Shown here in pieces: positions 24,203-36,520 of a DNA stretch of 64,000 nucleotides. Source of the DNA: Strongylocentrotus purpuratus. Lineage: Eukaryota > Echinodermata > Echinoidea > Camarodonta > Strongylocentrotidae. The translations under genes were made by a program, and so were the position numbers. How positions within the stretch are numbered: the first letter of the stretch is position 1; every line of letters starts with the position of its first letter. The notes beneath the pieces are model-generated. The model did no database searches and had not been told where the DNA came from. It worked only from the letters and a program-made list of their open reading frames with translations. Where the stretch lies: positions 36,238,579-36,302,578 of the forward strand of contig NW_022145605.1 of assembly GCF_000002235.5 (NCBI RefSeq). The letters run 5' to 3'.

Positions 24203-24440
24203 TGTGACGCCATGTCACTATGAACATGACGGACAATGAAAGCGGACAAAATATACAGTTCCTCAGGTAGACAAAGGAACATCCCTTCACTGCTATCATG
24301 TAAACATGTGTAGAACAGGTGTCACATGCATATTCACCTGTTCTACACATTTTTACATAATAGCAGTGTAGGGATGTTCCTTTGTCTACCTGAGAAACTG
24401 TATATATTGTCCGTGGTGTTCATAGTGTGTTCACATGCAG
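24203..24440. repeat. Large palindrome (hairpin MITE)
   Basis: Left arm CAGGTAGACAAAGGAACATC...GTGTAGAACAGGTG (24244-24321) and right arm CACCTGTTCTACAC...GATGTTCCTTTGTCTACCTG (24335-24413) are near-perfect inverted copies around a 13-bp spacer. Weaker pairing extends outward to about 24203 and 24440. It directly follows the SINE target duplication. It looks like a foldback MITE; a transcript would form a hairpin of roughly 75 bp. Confidence 0.85.
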
Positions 24441-25878
24441 GGCCAGATCTGCAGTTGGGGGTGATAATAGTACGGGTTAAATGGGGTTTAATTATGCCGT
24501 ACATCTGGTCCAGTTGTCACAGTTCCATGTTAGCCGTTTTTCTTTCTGCTGGCATGGATCTCCACATGGAGCTCCCCAGGTAATGTTATAATGGTGGCAT
24601 TTTAGACTCGAAAACAGTTCATTTATTGGTTATATCTTCAACATTTCTAATGATGTCAAATGACCATTTCATATTATCAGGTTATTATGTTTTGCATAAT
24701 ATTCTTCTATTTAAATAATAATTTATGTAAAAAATTTCAATAAAGTTGCAAATAATCTAAACAAAAGTCCTGACAAAATATAAAAAGTTCTGCATTTCTA
24801 AAACAGTTTGAACCAAATTCATTGGATTCATGGGATAGATAGAATAAACCAGACATTGAGATTCAGCTTGTGAATATGAAATAGAAAAATGCATTTACAG
24901 TTTTACACAAACTCTTAACGTACAGAATTATTACGAGTCTGTAGAACTACCAATCTGATACTCTTGTTGGCTTTGCAATGGTATTTAGCTTCATATGTAA
25001 TAGGACGATAATCTATTCTTATAAAAATTCACAGCATGTTCAAATGGAGCTCATTTACAAGTAGAGGTGAGTTTGACTAACAAATAACGTAATTATTCAA
25101 AACAAAGGGACTACTGGGGGGAAATTAGAGGATTAAGAAATGTCTAGTACAAATCAATATCATGTTTAATAAACATGCAGTAAAAAAAACTAGTTTCATA
25201 ATTTTACAAGTTTAGTTCTGATGTATTGCTGTCAATTTGAATCATATTCAACAGCAGAGCACTCAACCGCGCTTTATTCATCACAATTTTCCCCGCTTTG
25301 GTATAGTGAAATCCTTTTCAATCCCAAGTTCAAGTCCAATATGCTTCACACCTTAATGTTTTCATGAAAACCATTGTCTGACGTCAGACACAAAGAATGC
25401 ATTGCCCAGAGAAGGTGGGATTGTTGAATTGTTCGGTGTATTCCAATTGTTTTACCATAACATCTCCAAGCTTCATTAAATATTTGGAACGTTTTGTCTG
25501 TCAATTACATCTCACAAAATGTGTAAGCCTTTGTTGTGAATACAAAACATTTTAAAGTATTTATCCATTCTGTCAATAGTATGTGGTGTTTGTGTTTTGT
25601 TAAAGAGAATCCTTACAACGTTTGGTAATTCAAAAATACTTACGGTAAATATTGGTGGTTCATATTGTCAAAAGTTGTATACATCAACTAAATCAATGGT
25701 TGTGCAGTAGCAGAGATTTTGTCCGGTTCAAATAATATCACGTCGTGAGAATGTTTTCATTTATTTAGACAAATTGTCAAGAAGTTGATTTTTGTTTATA
25801 ATTCTGTTTAAAATGTTGTTTCTGATGCTGTCATAATACAGTTGTTATAGTAAACAATGAAAAAGGCAAAATATATTT
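24441..25878. other. Unassigned AT-rich region
   Basis: About 1.4 kb without a recognisable gene or repeat. An exon-like stretch at 24449-24580 has AG and GT bounds, but it is unrecognised and partly overlaps palindrome sequence. Confidence 0.5.
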
Positions 25879-26640
25879 TGAGCATCTACCTAACCTTTAG
25901 GTACATGTAGATGCTCTACTATCTATGGCAACGAAATCCTATCTCGAACTTCATACACTTTTTATAAAACGCTATTGATAATAATGGCATACGCGCGCAT
26001 TTTTTGACCTGAACCTCAAACTCTATCGAAATATGAAAACAAAATTGGGGGTCTCCGTGCATCCCGAAGAGCTATAATGTATTTCGTATAGGAATGTTTT
26101 TGCCCATATAGGCTATGTTTTACAATATCTCGCGCGTACGGACATGTATTTTAAATGGACGCTGATTCTGTTATTTATGGTCATAAAAGATAAACATGGT
26201 ATCAAATTGTTCGGAAAAAAATGAGAAATATTCTGTCAAATTTGCACCAAAAGGAATTATTTTTCGTTCGGCCTTCACGCGTTCGGTTTTTTTTGTGTGA
26301 ATTGCTTAGAATGGCCTAAAACATACTCTAATTTGATTAAAAAAAGGTTCTGAGCATTTTCAAATTTGCGCGCGCACTGACGAGCGCGTTAATTGACCTT
26401 GATCATGATAAATATGAATGAGAAATTAATTTCCCTTATGAAGATATGATCATATTTTGATTTTCACAAAATGGCGCCTAGGTGACGTTATCAGTCAAGG
26501 TCAAGGTTGAAAACCTGATTGTGCTCATTCTTTATGCCTATACATATGTGTGCCAAATTTCAAGGCATTTGATTGAGCCATTTTTAAGTTATCGTGCTCA
26601 CAAAAAGTGGGTAGAAATAAGAAAAACATTCTAGCGAAAA
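25879..26640. repeat. Dispersed repeat, copy 1
   Basis: 26015-26280 is about 90 percent identical by eye to 41085-41352 (landmarks GGGGGTCTCCGTGCATCCCG and GGAATTATTTTTCGTTCGGC). 26533-26626 matches 11606-11700. A hairpin, GAGCATCTACC...GTAGATGCTC, sits at the left boundary (25879-25915). Non-coding. Confidence 0.75.
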
Positions 26641-26642
26641 CA

Positions 26643-26738
26643 TAAGGTGGTCTGTCTTATATACAGCCCACCTGATAAATAATAAAGGCAATTCTAACGA
26701 AATTATAAGGTGGTCTGTACGATATACAGCCCACCTGA
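26643..26738. repeat. Two tandem conserved-stem hairpins
   Basis: AAGGTGGTCTGT...ACAGCCCACCT occurs at about 26644-26673 and 26707-26736. Each can form an 11-bp stem with one mismatch around a 7-nt loop. The loops differ (CTTATAT and ACGATAT) while both stem sides are identical between copies. Confidence 0.7.
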
Positions 26739-26759
26739 CTAGAAATTTAATTTGTCATG

Positions 26760-27500
26760 AGAATCAATGAATTGAGCGGTCTGTCTTTAATTCGTATGAT
26801 CATGCTATCTTCAATTCATTGATCCAATTAAAAAAATTCTGACATGTCGCATTTCATCAAAATTTTCACTATGATGACGTCATCAAAATGAAAAATGGTG
26901 AGATATAGATATAGAGAAGGAGAGAGGGAGACGTGTTATAGTCATGTAAAAAATACATGAGCTGGACAGAGGGATGAAAGAGGAATCAGAATGCACTTGG
27001 AAGGAGAGAGGGTAGTATAAGGAAACATGGTAGGGGTGAAATAAGAATACTAAGGGCAAAGGAAAGAGCTAGAGAAAATTAAGGAATATCCTAAGACATA
27101 AAAGAGGACCGCACTGAAGGCACACTTACGATAGCTCACAGTATCAGCTATAACATACTTAAATTGGGGCAAAATAGAGCAAAAATAAGCGAGATATTGC
27201 TCAAAGAACAATGACGTGTAGATGCATGACGTGAACGAAATTAACCTTCCATAGGCATAACACGCACATTAAGAAAATTCTGATATGTCGCCTTTAATAG
27301 AAATTTTAATATGATGACGTCATCAAAATGAAAATAGTGGCAACTGGTCTTGTAGACAATCATCTTAGCTACAACATATCGAAATTCGGATGAAAATTGA
27401 TCAATATTTACAGAGTTACAATCTATTTTGCACAAATATGATGACGTCATGAAATGCAAATTCGTATTTTGAGTTCCAATACAATTATGATGTCATGATA
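26760..27500. repeat. Dispersed CRE-bearing repeat, copy 1
   Basis: Homologous to 40690-41090 and to a short piece at 13530. TGACGTCA palindromes lie at 26875-26882, 27315-27322 and 27442-27449. No coding frame; the minus-strand frame at 27241-27459 has no recognisable domain. Confidence 0.75.
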
Positions 27501-27714
27501 TAATTAATTGCCAAATGAGACATGAAATCATATCTCCGACTCATACTCTTTCTAAACATGAACAAAGTTGGGGATCACAAGGTATCCCAAAGCGCCGTTT
27601 ACTAATGTATTTCAATTCATGTTTCAGTACATGGTAAACATTGTAGGGGTGAAATAAGAATAGAAAGGGCAAAGGGTAGAGCTATAGAAAATTAAGGAAC
27701 ATTACAATACATCG

Positions 27715-27975
27715 TAGAGGGAGAACGAGAACCAGAGGCGGGAAGGGCAGAGGCAGGGCAGAGGCAGGGAGAGACAGAGCAAGAGAATAAGAGGGGAGCA
27801 AGAGAATAAGAGGGAGGCAAGACAAAAGCGGTAGAGTGAGGCACAAAGAGAGATCGAAAGAGAGAGAGAGAGAGAGAGAGAGATGCAGAGACAGAGCAAG
27901 AGAAGGAGGGGGCAAAACAAGAGAGGGGAGAGAAACAAAGCAAGAGAAAGAGAAGAGAAGAGAGAGAAAAAAAGA
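27715..27975. repeat. Purine-rich (GA)n low-complexity tract
   Basis: About 260 bp of A/G-rich plus strand including a pure (AG)n run at 27859-27882. The Leu/Ser/Pro-rich minus-strand frames across it are artefacts. Confidence 0.9.
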
Positions 27976-28143
27976 AGTGCAATGGAGAACGATGCATTAA
28001 ATATTTCCAGCATAAATAGAATTGAATATTTACTCTAGAGAGAAGTTTGTAAACTGTCCGTGAGAGAAAGTTAAACATTGCATACCTGAACTGAATAGCT
28101 GGAAAAGTATTAATGTCTGGAAAGGAGACTAGCATCTTAGAAA

Positions 28144-28330
28144 TCGTTGTGGCGTGCGCCTGTAATCCAGCTAACAGTGGAAGTTACAAACTGATTCAGC
28201 CGAGGACGCAGGTTCGAAACTGAGTCACGTCTTTCGGATGGTGACGTTAAAGGTCGGTCCCCAGACGTAAATAATCATATCTGATTGATACACGTCTGTA
28301 AAAACCCAATTACACACACACACACACACA
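28144..28330 (+). mobile_element. SINE with 7SL-like head, copy 2
   Basis: Same element as at 24007, nearly identical over CGTTGTGGCGTGCGCCTGTA through CACGTCTGTAAAAACCCA and ending in a longer AC repeat. The two copies share both ends, which confirms the unit. No clear TSD: the right flank passes straight into the 5' region of the LINE at 28331. Confidence 0.85.
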
Positions 28331-28649
28331 GTGAAGCGTTCCTTACTTTTATTCTTTAATCGATCCGGCTAGCGGTCAAGCGGTCAAGACGTGCTGTCCG
28401 ATTGCTCTCCAATTCCTCGAATTTTGAACTTGATTTTGGACCTTGTGGTGTTTTTCTGAATTTTTTTTTTTTGCTCATATGGGAGAGGAAATTCTGGATC
28501 CACCCTTTTGCTTCCCCTTTTCCGTCTTGGAATACGTATATTGGTGAGCAAATATTTTGGGCTTTCTTCTCACATTATAGATTTGCACAACTAACACCCC
28601 GATATATCGACTCATTTCGTATTTCCCGCCAAATTGGCACGGGCCAATA

Positions 28650-29851
28650 ATGGCGTCGAATGTCTTGTATTCCCAACTAGTGGGAGACTCTGAATCGAAC
28701 ACTCCTTATACAGATCACGAGGGAGACTTCCAAACCGTAGGGTCGTCTAGAAGACGCCCGAAAAAGCGCAAAACACGCGAGGGTAGCCCTAGCGTCGAGA
28801 ATATATCTCTCAGGGCGAACTCATCCTCTGGGTCTGAGTATGAATATCAAGACGTTACTGACTTCCGCACCCCATCAGCCGACACTAAAATACTAAACCT
28901 GAAAGTCTTCATCAACCCAATCGACAGGGAAAAATCCCTAAAAAATATCAGTTTGATCACCATCGCCAAATCTATCAAAAACTGCTGCGGATCACCCCCT
29001 GAATTCATAAAACCCACCCGAACCGGAATTTTAGTTAAATGTACTAACGCCAAACAACACAAACAATTCACTGAAATCGAATTGATCGGGAACATACCAG
29101 TAAAAATAAACCAACCGAACCTATTAAGAGGGGTCATATCCGGGGTCCCAACAGAAATGACAGAGAAGGAAATCGAGATTGAATTGAAAGGCCAAAAGGT
29201 AGTAAATGTCAAAAGGATCGTAAGAAAAAGTCAAAAGAAATCAGAATCTGATATGGAAACGCAGGAAAGCGCCACCCCAACACGCAGTGTCATTCTCTCA
29301 TTCGAATTGAAGTCACTTCCATTAGAAATCAATCTATTTTTTCAAAAAATAGAGGTTCGACCGTACATTCCCTATGTCAAAAGATGCTTTAGGTGCCAAA
29401 GATTTGGCCACACGGTAGCCACATGCCGAGATAAACAAAGGTGTGTTAGGTGCGGGGGGAACACATCTTCGATGTTTGCCCACACAAAGACAAACCAACA
29501 TGCATTAACTGTGGGGGGCAACATTCAGCCGCCTATCAAGGTTGCGAAGAGGCTAAGAAAGCCAAAGAAATTCAAAGAATAAAGATTGTAAACAAATTAA
29601 CCTATGCACAGGCAGCTAAAAAACTCACTGAAAATCAACAAAACATTGAACAGGCTTCCACAATCCCAACTCCAAATCAAGATAGCAGGATTACCATAGA
29701 CAAAAGAAGAACCCAAACCGTAGTACAGGCACAAATCCATAGGAATCCCGAACCAATCATTGACCAAGCGAACAAAGCATCCAACCATACCGAGCTAAAA
29801 ATCCCGAAAATACCAACCCCAGAGAAAACGATGAAAGAAAGGGCTACGTGA
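28650..29851 (+). pseudogene. LINE ORF1 (gag-like, zinc-knuckle) with one frameshift
   Basis: Nucleic-acid-binding ORF1 protein. The first frame (28650 to about 29455) has a charged N-terminus with KRKTREGS, a central domain around 75-230, and a first CCHC knuckle (CFRCQRFGHTVATC) near residue 243. The second knuckle begins CVRCGG, and then the frame shifts: its continuation (HIFDVCPHKDKPTCINCGG and QHSAAYQGC) lies in another frame from about 29455 to 29851. The shift falls in a run of six Gs near 29454, so a single-base indel is the likely cause. The tail is Lys/Gln-rich with SYAQAA-like TYAQAAKKLT, typical of I/Jockey ORF1. Confidence 0.85.
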
Positions 29852-30015
29852 TCAACTCAACAAAAAGACAATTTTCTGACAACAGCCACCAATGAAGAAC
29901 TAATCACATTTTTTGTAAAGCTCTTGGTCAACTTTGTTAGCCAATCAGAGGCGGATGTCATAACCATTATCAGGACAGCCGCCGACAAATTCAATGCGCC
30001 TCCAAACCCAATGCA

Positions 30016-33000
30016 AGCGAGCTAATCCAACTCGTTAGTTTCGCTCTCCTCATTCTGCAATGGAATGCGCAGGGCATGTTTGGGCACGGGGAAGAACTCA
30101 TAAGTTATCTAAATTCTAAAAAAAATGAAACTATACATCTAATATGTATACAGGAAACATGGTACACAGGTAACGAGGCAGTACAGATCCCCAACTATAC
30201 CTGTTTTTCTAAAAGCAGGAAGACCCATCGAGGAGGTGGATGCGCCTTCTATGTTCACGATTCCTTAAACTATGATTACCCATCTATGGACACAAACTGT
30301 GAAATACAACTAATAAATGTACATTTAGATAACTCTATCTATTCGGTAATCAATTACTACAACCCATGTAAAAAATTAGAAGAAGATGATATGAAGTTAT
30401 TACTGCATCAAGTAAAGGACACCACGAAATTACTAATAGTAGGAGATTTTAACTCACATAACACGTTATGGGGTAGTGTAAAGACTGATAACAATGGGCA
30501 TTTAATTGAAAACTTTCTCATGCAAAATAACATGGTCATCCTAAATGATGGCTCTGGGACTAGAATGGACCCACACACAGGTAAAATATCTTGCCTTGAT
30601 TTATCCATTGCCTCCTCATCTTTAGCAAATAAATGCGAATGGCAAGTTCTAACGGATAAATTTGGAAGTGATCACTTCCCTGTTAGAATAGATTTGCATC
30701 TCAGAAAACAACGATCAACTAGTAACCCAAGTTATTATCCAAATAAGAAATGGTCCTTCAAAAATATGAAATGGAACAATTTTGCAAAAGTGTGTGAAAA
30801 ACACTTTCAAACCCATAAACACCGGATTCCCGTAACAAATTAGACACACTCTTAACCTATGACCAATTCATGGAATGTGTTATATAGCTGCTGTTGATGA
30901 ATCTGCTCCACAAAGCAGAAAGCATAAACAGAATCCAGTCTCTTGGTGGACGAAAGACTGCTCAATCAAAATCAGGGAAAGAAATAAAGCCAAAAACAAG
31001 TTAAGAAGATTTCTCTGTGAAGAAAACCTAAAAATATACAGAAAAAAGAAAGCAGAAGCCCAAATGACCATTAGACAGGCAAAACGAAACTATTGGCAAA
31101 CCTATTGCGCTAAACTAGATCGTTTCACGCCACTTGCACACATTTGGCGCTTTGTAAAAATTAAATGGTGTGCAAACGAAAGCATCCAATAATATGCCAG
31201 TTCTGGCCGTTGGTAATAAGTTTATAACAGACGATAAAGAGAAAGCTGAAGAATTCGCACACCATTTTAATTCTATTGGGACAAATAAAACCCATAGCAG
31301 AAAAGATGTAGAAATTGCTAAAGAATTCAATACTCTCCCCCTTACGGAAACGGGACACATGAAACTAGCAGTCAATGAACGTTTTAAAATGAAGGAACTA
31401 GAAAGCGTCTTACAGACGAAAAATTCTTCAGCCCCTGGTGAAGACAATATAGGATACCAGGTTTATAAGAACCTCCCAGTGACTGCTAAAGAAAAGATGC
31501 TCAATTTAATCAACCAAATTTGGGAAACCGGTGAAATTCCAGCAGCTTGTAAACATTCAATACTGATTCCCATTTTGAAGCAAAATAAGGACCCCACAAA
31601 AACAACCTCATATCGTCCCATTGCTTTAACATCATGTTTCATGAAAATAATGGAGAGCATGGTAAAAAAGAGACTTCAGTTTTTTCTTGGAAAACATGAT
31701 ATATTATCTCCAATACAAAACGGATTTCGAAAAGGACGCTGTACCATAGATAATATTATACATCTGGAAAATGATATACAGAAGAACTTAGAAACTAGTG
31801 TAAAAACTCTTGCAGTATTTATAAATTTAGAGAAGGCTTTCGACTCTCTGTGGACAAAAGGACTTTTAGTCAAACTGAGTAACTTGGGACTCAAAGGCCA
31901 CATACTTCTCTATTTACACAATCTTCTATCACGACGTACATTTCAGGTACGAATATGAAGACAGCTCTCTTGCACTATGGATATCAATAACGGTCTTCCA
32001 CAAGGTAGTACCCTTAGTCCAATCTTATTCAATGTTATGCTTCATGATATTCCTGTCTCACCTGCTGTTCATAACTTGTTATATGCAGATAACTGTGTAA
32101 TCTGGAAATCTGGAAATGATCTAAGAGAATCCAGTAAACAATATACAGGACTACTTAAACGTATTGAACGAATGGTTCTCATCATGGGGACTGAATATAT
32201 CCCATGAGAAAACCGTACCTATGTTGTTTTCTCGCTCAACCAGAGAAGAACAATTTCTGATTTCCCTTAACGAAAATATACTCGCTCCTCGAAAGGAACA
32301 CAAATACTTAGGTGTCATTTTTGATAGTAGATTAACTTGGAAACCGCACATACAAAACATTGTTCAGAAGTGCAAGAAAAAAAAAATATCCTGAAATGTA
32401 TTGCTCACGCTCAATTTTGCAACAATGTTCAAGAAATTCTGCAAGTATATAGAGCTATCATACGTTCCATAATGGACTACGCCTGCGAAGCATATGACTC
32501 CGCATCAACAAATGTAAAGAAAATATTGAACTCTGTTCAATATCAATCCCTATTAGTTTGTGCAGGAGCGAAAAAGGGAACCTCTCTCAGAACCTTGCAG
32601 GTAGAGCTGGGAGAAATGCCACTGGATTTACGTCGGGAAATGTTTAGCATCAAAATAAAAAGGCGTATAGACAGCATCCCGAATCACCCTTTGGCAGAAG
32701 ATCTCACAGATTCTTGGCAATTTAACATCTATAAAGATAAGAATACTAGACAACCATTCGGTCAGAGAGTAATAAAGTTGCCAGACATTCTTACCTATGA
32801 TGTGGAAGAAATTTTTACTACCACCCCCATCCCCCCTTGGCATTACGACACAGCTCCAGTGTCTACGGAACTCAGTCAAATTATTTCTAAAAGTGACAAT
32901 GCTTTGTTTCAAAGACAGAAGTTTAGAACTAATAAACCAGAAATGGCCAAATCACCTACATATATTCACTGATGGTTCGAAGTTTCCAGACACAGGAAAC

Positions 33001-33801
33001 GCATCTGCGGCTTTCTTCGTACCTTTCTATGAATATGTAGAATCCAAAAGGCTGCAAAATAATACTTCTTCATACAGGGCAGAATTAGCAGCTATCGCCC
33101 TTGCATTATATTGGTTAAACCAACTAACAAGTCTTTATACAGGAGCAGTAATATTCTGCGACTCTCTTGGTGCTATGGAAGCGCTGAAAAACAATAAGGA
33201 AGAGCAATTCATTTATGAGATATTGATGCTGTATACACAACTCCACTATAACGGAGTACAAGTGTATTTTGAGTGGATCCCAGGCCACTGTGAGATCCAG
33301 GCCAATGAGGTGGCAGATAAGGCAGCCAAACACGCCTTAACACATACTCAAATTAAAATTAAAAACAAACTGAATAAAAATGAATCAAATAGTATCCTAA
33401 AATTATATTACATGCAGAAATGGCAAAGAAGATGGGACGAAACAGTGTCCCCACTGAAAAGCATCCAAAAATCAGTATCAGCGACTTTTAAGTTCGTTGT
33501 AAACCACAAGAGTGGTAAGACCATCCTGCACTGTTTAAGAATGGACAATATTGGCCTTAATCAGAACCTCCTTCTAAATAAGCATGCCACTGGGCTGTGT
33601 GACAATTGTGGAGTACCAGAAACCACAACACATTTTCTTGCTGAATGCCCCAGATACATCATAGAAAGATCAATGCTTTTAGTTGAAATAAATCGTAAGG
33701 AAGAAAGAAACATAGAAAGACTGCTGACTTCATCAGAGAATATACACCAAAAAGCGCTAGTGGCCTTCGTAAGAAGAACACAAACATTTCCCTTTATGTA
33801 A
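30016..33801 (+). pseudogene. LINE ORF2: endonuclease, RT, RNase H (broken)
   Basis: APE endonuclease at 30055-30720: LQWNAQGM, ICIQETW (catalytic Glu), LLIVGDFNSHNTLW, SCLDLSIAS and FGSDHFPV are all present. Reverse transcriptase at about 31170-32390: SSAPGEDNI, SYRPIALTSCFMKIMES, QNGFRKGRCT, AVFINLEKAFDSLW, GLPQGSTLSPILF, then LLYADNCVIW, where the expected YADD is YADN (loss of a catalytic Asp). RNase H at 32965-33345: FTDGSK, AELAAI, CDSLGAM, NEVADKAA. A C-terminal CDNCGVPETTTHFLAECP knuckle follows. The protein is split over at least six frames with breaks near 30843, 31190, 31955, 32205, 32390 and 32970. Confidence 0.88.
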
Positions 33802-34003
33802 GCCAGTTTAGATAATAGTTCAGAGAGAAAGGAATTATTTATTTATGTCCATTAAGTTATGTACATTATTATGACAAAAGGATATAAGACATAAAATTAC
33901 AATACTATAGTGTTTTGTTTTGTATCATGACCATGATGATTATTAAATTTTTTTTTTCTTTCTTCTATTTTGATAAATAAAAATGTAAATAAATAAATAA
34001 ATA

Positions 34004-34110
34004 AAACAAAAGAGAGAAACTATAATGCAGCTAACTTCACAGGTACATACACACAGGAAATTGGGCACTGGGGCCAACGGAGGTGGTCATCCCCTGTGTG
34101 GTCAACAACT
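34004..34110. repeat. Duplicated flank, left part of copy 1
   Basis: AATGCAGCTAACTTCACAGG through GTGGTCAACAACT is repeated at 39280-39370. Together with 38969-39120 it forms one copy of a ~400-bp unit, interrupted by the Harbinger cluster. The second copy is uninterrupted at 39231-39570. Confidence 0.8.
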
Positions 34111-34972
34111 GGGGCGGTATTCTGAACCCTGTGTTAACTCTAATATTGTTGTATCTTTGAAGAAAAGATAAAGTTGGTATTCTGAACATTGTTGTAACTT
34201 TTGTGTTATCTTTTCTTGTATCTTTTCTCACATCTTATTGGCCGCGCCTGCGCTCATACTTTGGTGCGCTTGTTATTGTGCGTATTATTGATAAAGTGGC
34301 ATTTAAACCTCATTTGCATATGCGCACGGGAGATAATATGTCGAGATAATTGGTATTCTGAAAGTTGTTGTATCTTTTATCTTATCTTATCTTGCATGGT
34401 ATTTACAACAATATTTACAACAGGTAGGGGGTTGTTGTATCTTTCGTGGCGATATAATGGCGGCAATATTTTTTGCCCAGAACCAACTTCGTGCCAATAG
34501 ACGAGTTAGAAGAAGATTGTGTGTTGACCGGAAACATCACAGATGAGAACTTTCTAAGATATTACATGCTAGGATATGACGATTTTAATGCTCTCATCTA
34601 GTGAAAGCGTGATTTGTCTTCATGATCCACATTCAACAGCGCATAATGATGACGCGCGTAATAAGTAATCAAAATAACTAATTACGCCCAAGATTAGTAT
34701 GCGATAGGCGCATCTTCAGATATGGCATAAAGTATTCCTATTGGTTGACCTACTTATCATGCTTATATAAAATAGATTTTGATTGGTAGGGTCCATAAAA
34801 TGGGCGTGTCATCAATGGTCAAAGATAAGATAGAGGCGGTCCTTCAAGAGATAACACAGGGATAAAACAATGTTCAGAATACCAACTTACAACAATATTA
34901 GCGCTGTGTTATCTCTGGAAGATACAACAAAAGATAACACAAAACTTACAACAATGTTCAGAATACCGCCCC
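34111..34972 (+). mobile_element. Harbinger-like element H1
   Basis: Starts GGGGCGGTATTCTGAACC and ends GTTCAGAATACCGCCCC, perfect inverted termini of at least 15 bp. At 34457-34598 lies a remnant resembling the N-terminus of PIF/Harbinger transposases: FAQNQLRANRRVRRRLCVD in one frame and DENFLRYYMLGYDDFNALI in the next. GGGCGGTATTC-type termini also fit Harbinger. The 862-bp length and missing catalytic domain make it non-autonomous. Confidence 0.7.
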
Positions 34973-34973
34973 A

Positions 34974-35748
34974 GGGGCGGTATTCTGAACCCTGTGTTAT
35001 CTCTAATATTGTTGTATCTTTGGAGATAAGATAAAGTTGGTATTCTGAACATTGTTGTAACTTTTGTGTTATCTTTTGTTGTATCTTTTCTCTCATCTCA
35101 TTGGCCGCGCCTGCGCTAATAGTTTAGTGCGCTTGTAAGTGTGCTTATTAGTAAAAACATGGCGCTTAATCCTCAATTGCATATGCGCACAAGAGATAAT
35201 ATGACAAGATAATTGGTATTCTGAAAATTGTTGTATCTTTTGTCTTATCTTATCTAGCATGGTATTTACAACAATATTTACAACAGGAAGGGGGTTGTTG
35301 TATTTTTCGTGGTGATATAATGGCGGCAATATTTCTTGCCCAAAACCAACTTTGTGCCAATAGACGAGGTAGAAGAAGATTATGTGTTGACCGGAAACAT
35401 CACAGATGAGAACTTTTTAAGAAATTACATGCTAGGATATGATGATTTTAATGCTCTCATCTTAACCAATATAGTGAAAGCGTGATTTGTCTTCATGATC
35501 CACATGCCACAGCGCAAATGATGACGCGCGTAATAAGCGCTCAAATAACTGATTACGCCCAAGATTAGTATGCGCTAGGCGCATCTTCAGGTATGGCATA
35601 AAGTATTTATATTGGTTGACCTACTTATCATGCTTATATAAAACATATTTTGATTGGTAGGGTCCCTACAAATGGGCGTGTCAACAGCGGTCAAAGATAA
35701 GATAGAGGCGGTCCTTCAAAAGATAACACAGGGATAAAATGATGTTCA
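34974..35748 (+). mobile_element. Harbinger-like element H2, left part
   Basis: Begins one base after H1 with GGGGCGGTATTCTGAACC and matches it through GATAAAATGATGTTCA, where H3 is inserted. The missing right ~96 bp appears at 38873-38968. Transposase N-terminal remnant at 35320-35461. Confidence 0.7.
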
Positions 35749-36341
35749 GGGGCGGTATTCTGAACCCTGTGTTATCTCTAATATTGTTGTATCTTTGGAG
35801 ATAAGATAAAGTTGGTATTCTGAACACTGTTGTATCTTTTGTGTTATCTTTTGTTGTATCTTTTCTCTTATCTCTTCAGCCGCGCCTGCGCTCATACTTT
35901 GGTGAGCTTGTAATTGTGCGTATTATTAATAAAATGGCGTTTAATCCTCATTTGCATATGCGCACGAGATAATATGTCGAGATAATTGGTATTCTGAAAG
36001 TTGTTGTATCTTTATATATATTATAAAATGGCTCTAGTATTTTAAGCATCGTGATTGGTCAATACGCGTCACATGACATTGACAAAATTTTGATGCAAGC
36101 ACGATTTTGCAGAAATGAGTGCAGAAAAAGCGCAGTAAAAAGTTATATTGCACGGTGCGTACGCGTGACCATGGAGATCCAGTGCGCGCGCGTACGTGTA
36201 GTACGCGCTCCCTCGAGTTGCATTGCAATTATTGTAGGCTACGCGTAGCTAATATTGTACGCTCCACCATGATCCCCAGCGCAACGTACGCGTAGCTAGC
36301 TAGCTAGAGCGGCCAGCGGGGTATTATTAAAAAGCAAATTT

Positions 36342-36520
36342 TTATTTTACTTTTGCCTTGGATTTAGGCCTGTTTTGACTTTTGGATTTTATAATGAAGC
36401 CAGGAATTTCAGCTGTCTGATGTAGACTCGTCTCTAGACCCTCTGTATGGATTTTATTTTTAATCAAGGCAATGAATCCCATTGACTTTTTGGTAAGCCT
36501 GCAAGGTCTTAGTCTAATTA
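36342..36520 (-). CDS. Possible terminal exon, unknown protein
   Basis: A minus-strand frame preceded by an AG-ended acceptor-like CTTGCAG encodes LPKKSMGFIALIKNKIHTEG, then a basic C-terminus ending KSKAKVK and a stop. Composition is protein-like and the tail would suit a nuclear or nucleolar protein, but I do not recognise it. The pyrimidine tract upstream is weak and no partner exon is visible. It could be a real host exon, a captured gene fragment, or chance. Confidence 0.25.

Larger units (their letters stand above)
28331..34003 (+). mobile_element. Near full-length I/Nimb-type LINE
   Basis: Order: ~320-bp 5' UTR, ORF1 with CCHC knuckles, ORF2 with APE endonuclease, reverse transcriptase, RNase H and a C-terminal CCHC, ~200-bp 3' UTR, then an AAAT-repeat tail (33975-34003). 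The RNase H after the RT is the mark of the I group (I, Nimb and relatives). Several frame breaks and a changed catalytic residue make this copy inactive, but it is not 5'-truncated and not heavily diverged, so it is fairly young. The exact 5' end and a TSD could not be fixed. Confidence 0.88.

Noticed and set aside
24326-24583. 85-codon ORF with an exon-like AG...GT segment at 24449-24580
   Set aside because: The acceptor lies at the edge of a palindromic MITE and the peptide is unrecognised; support is too weak for an exon call.
27682-28135. Leu/Ser/Pro-rich minus ORFs that look like membrane proteins
   Set aside because: They read through the (GA)n tract; hydrophobicity is a composition artefact.
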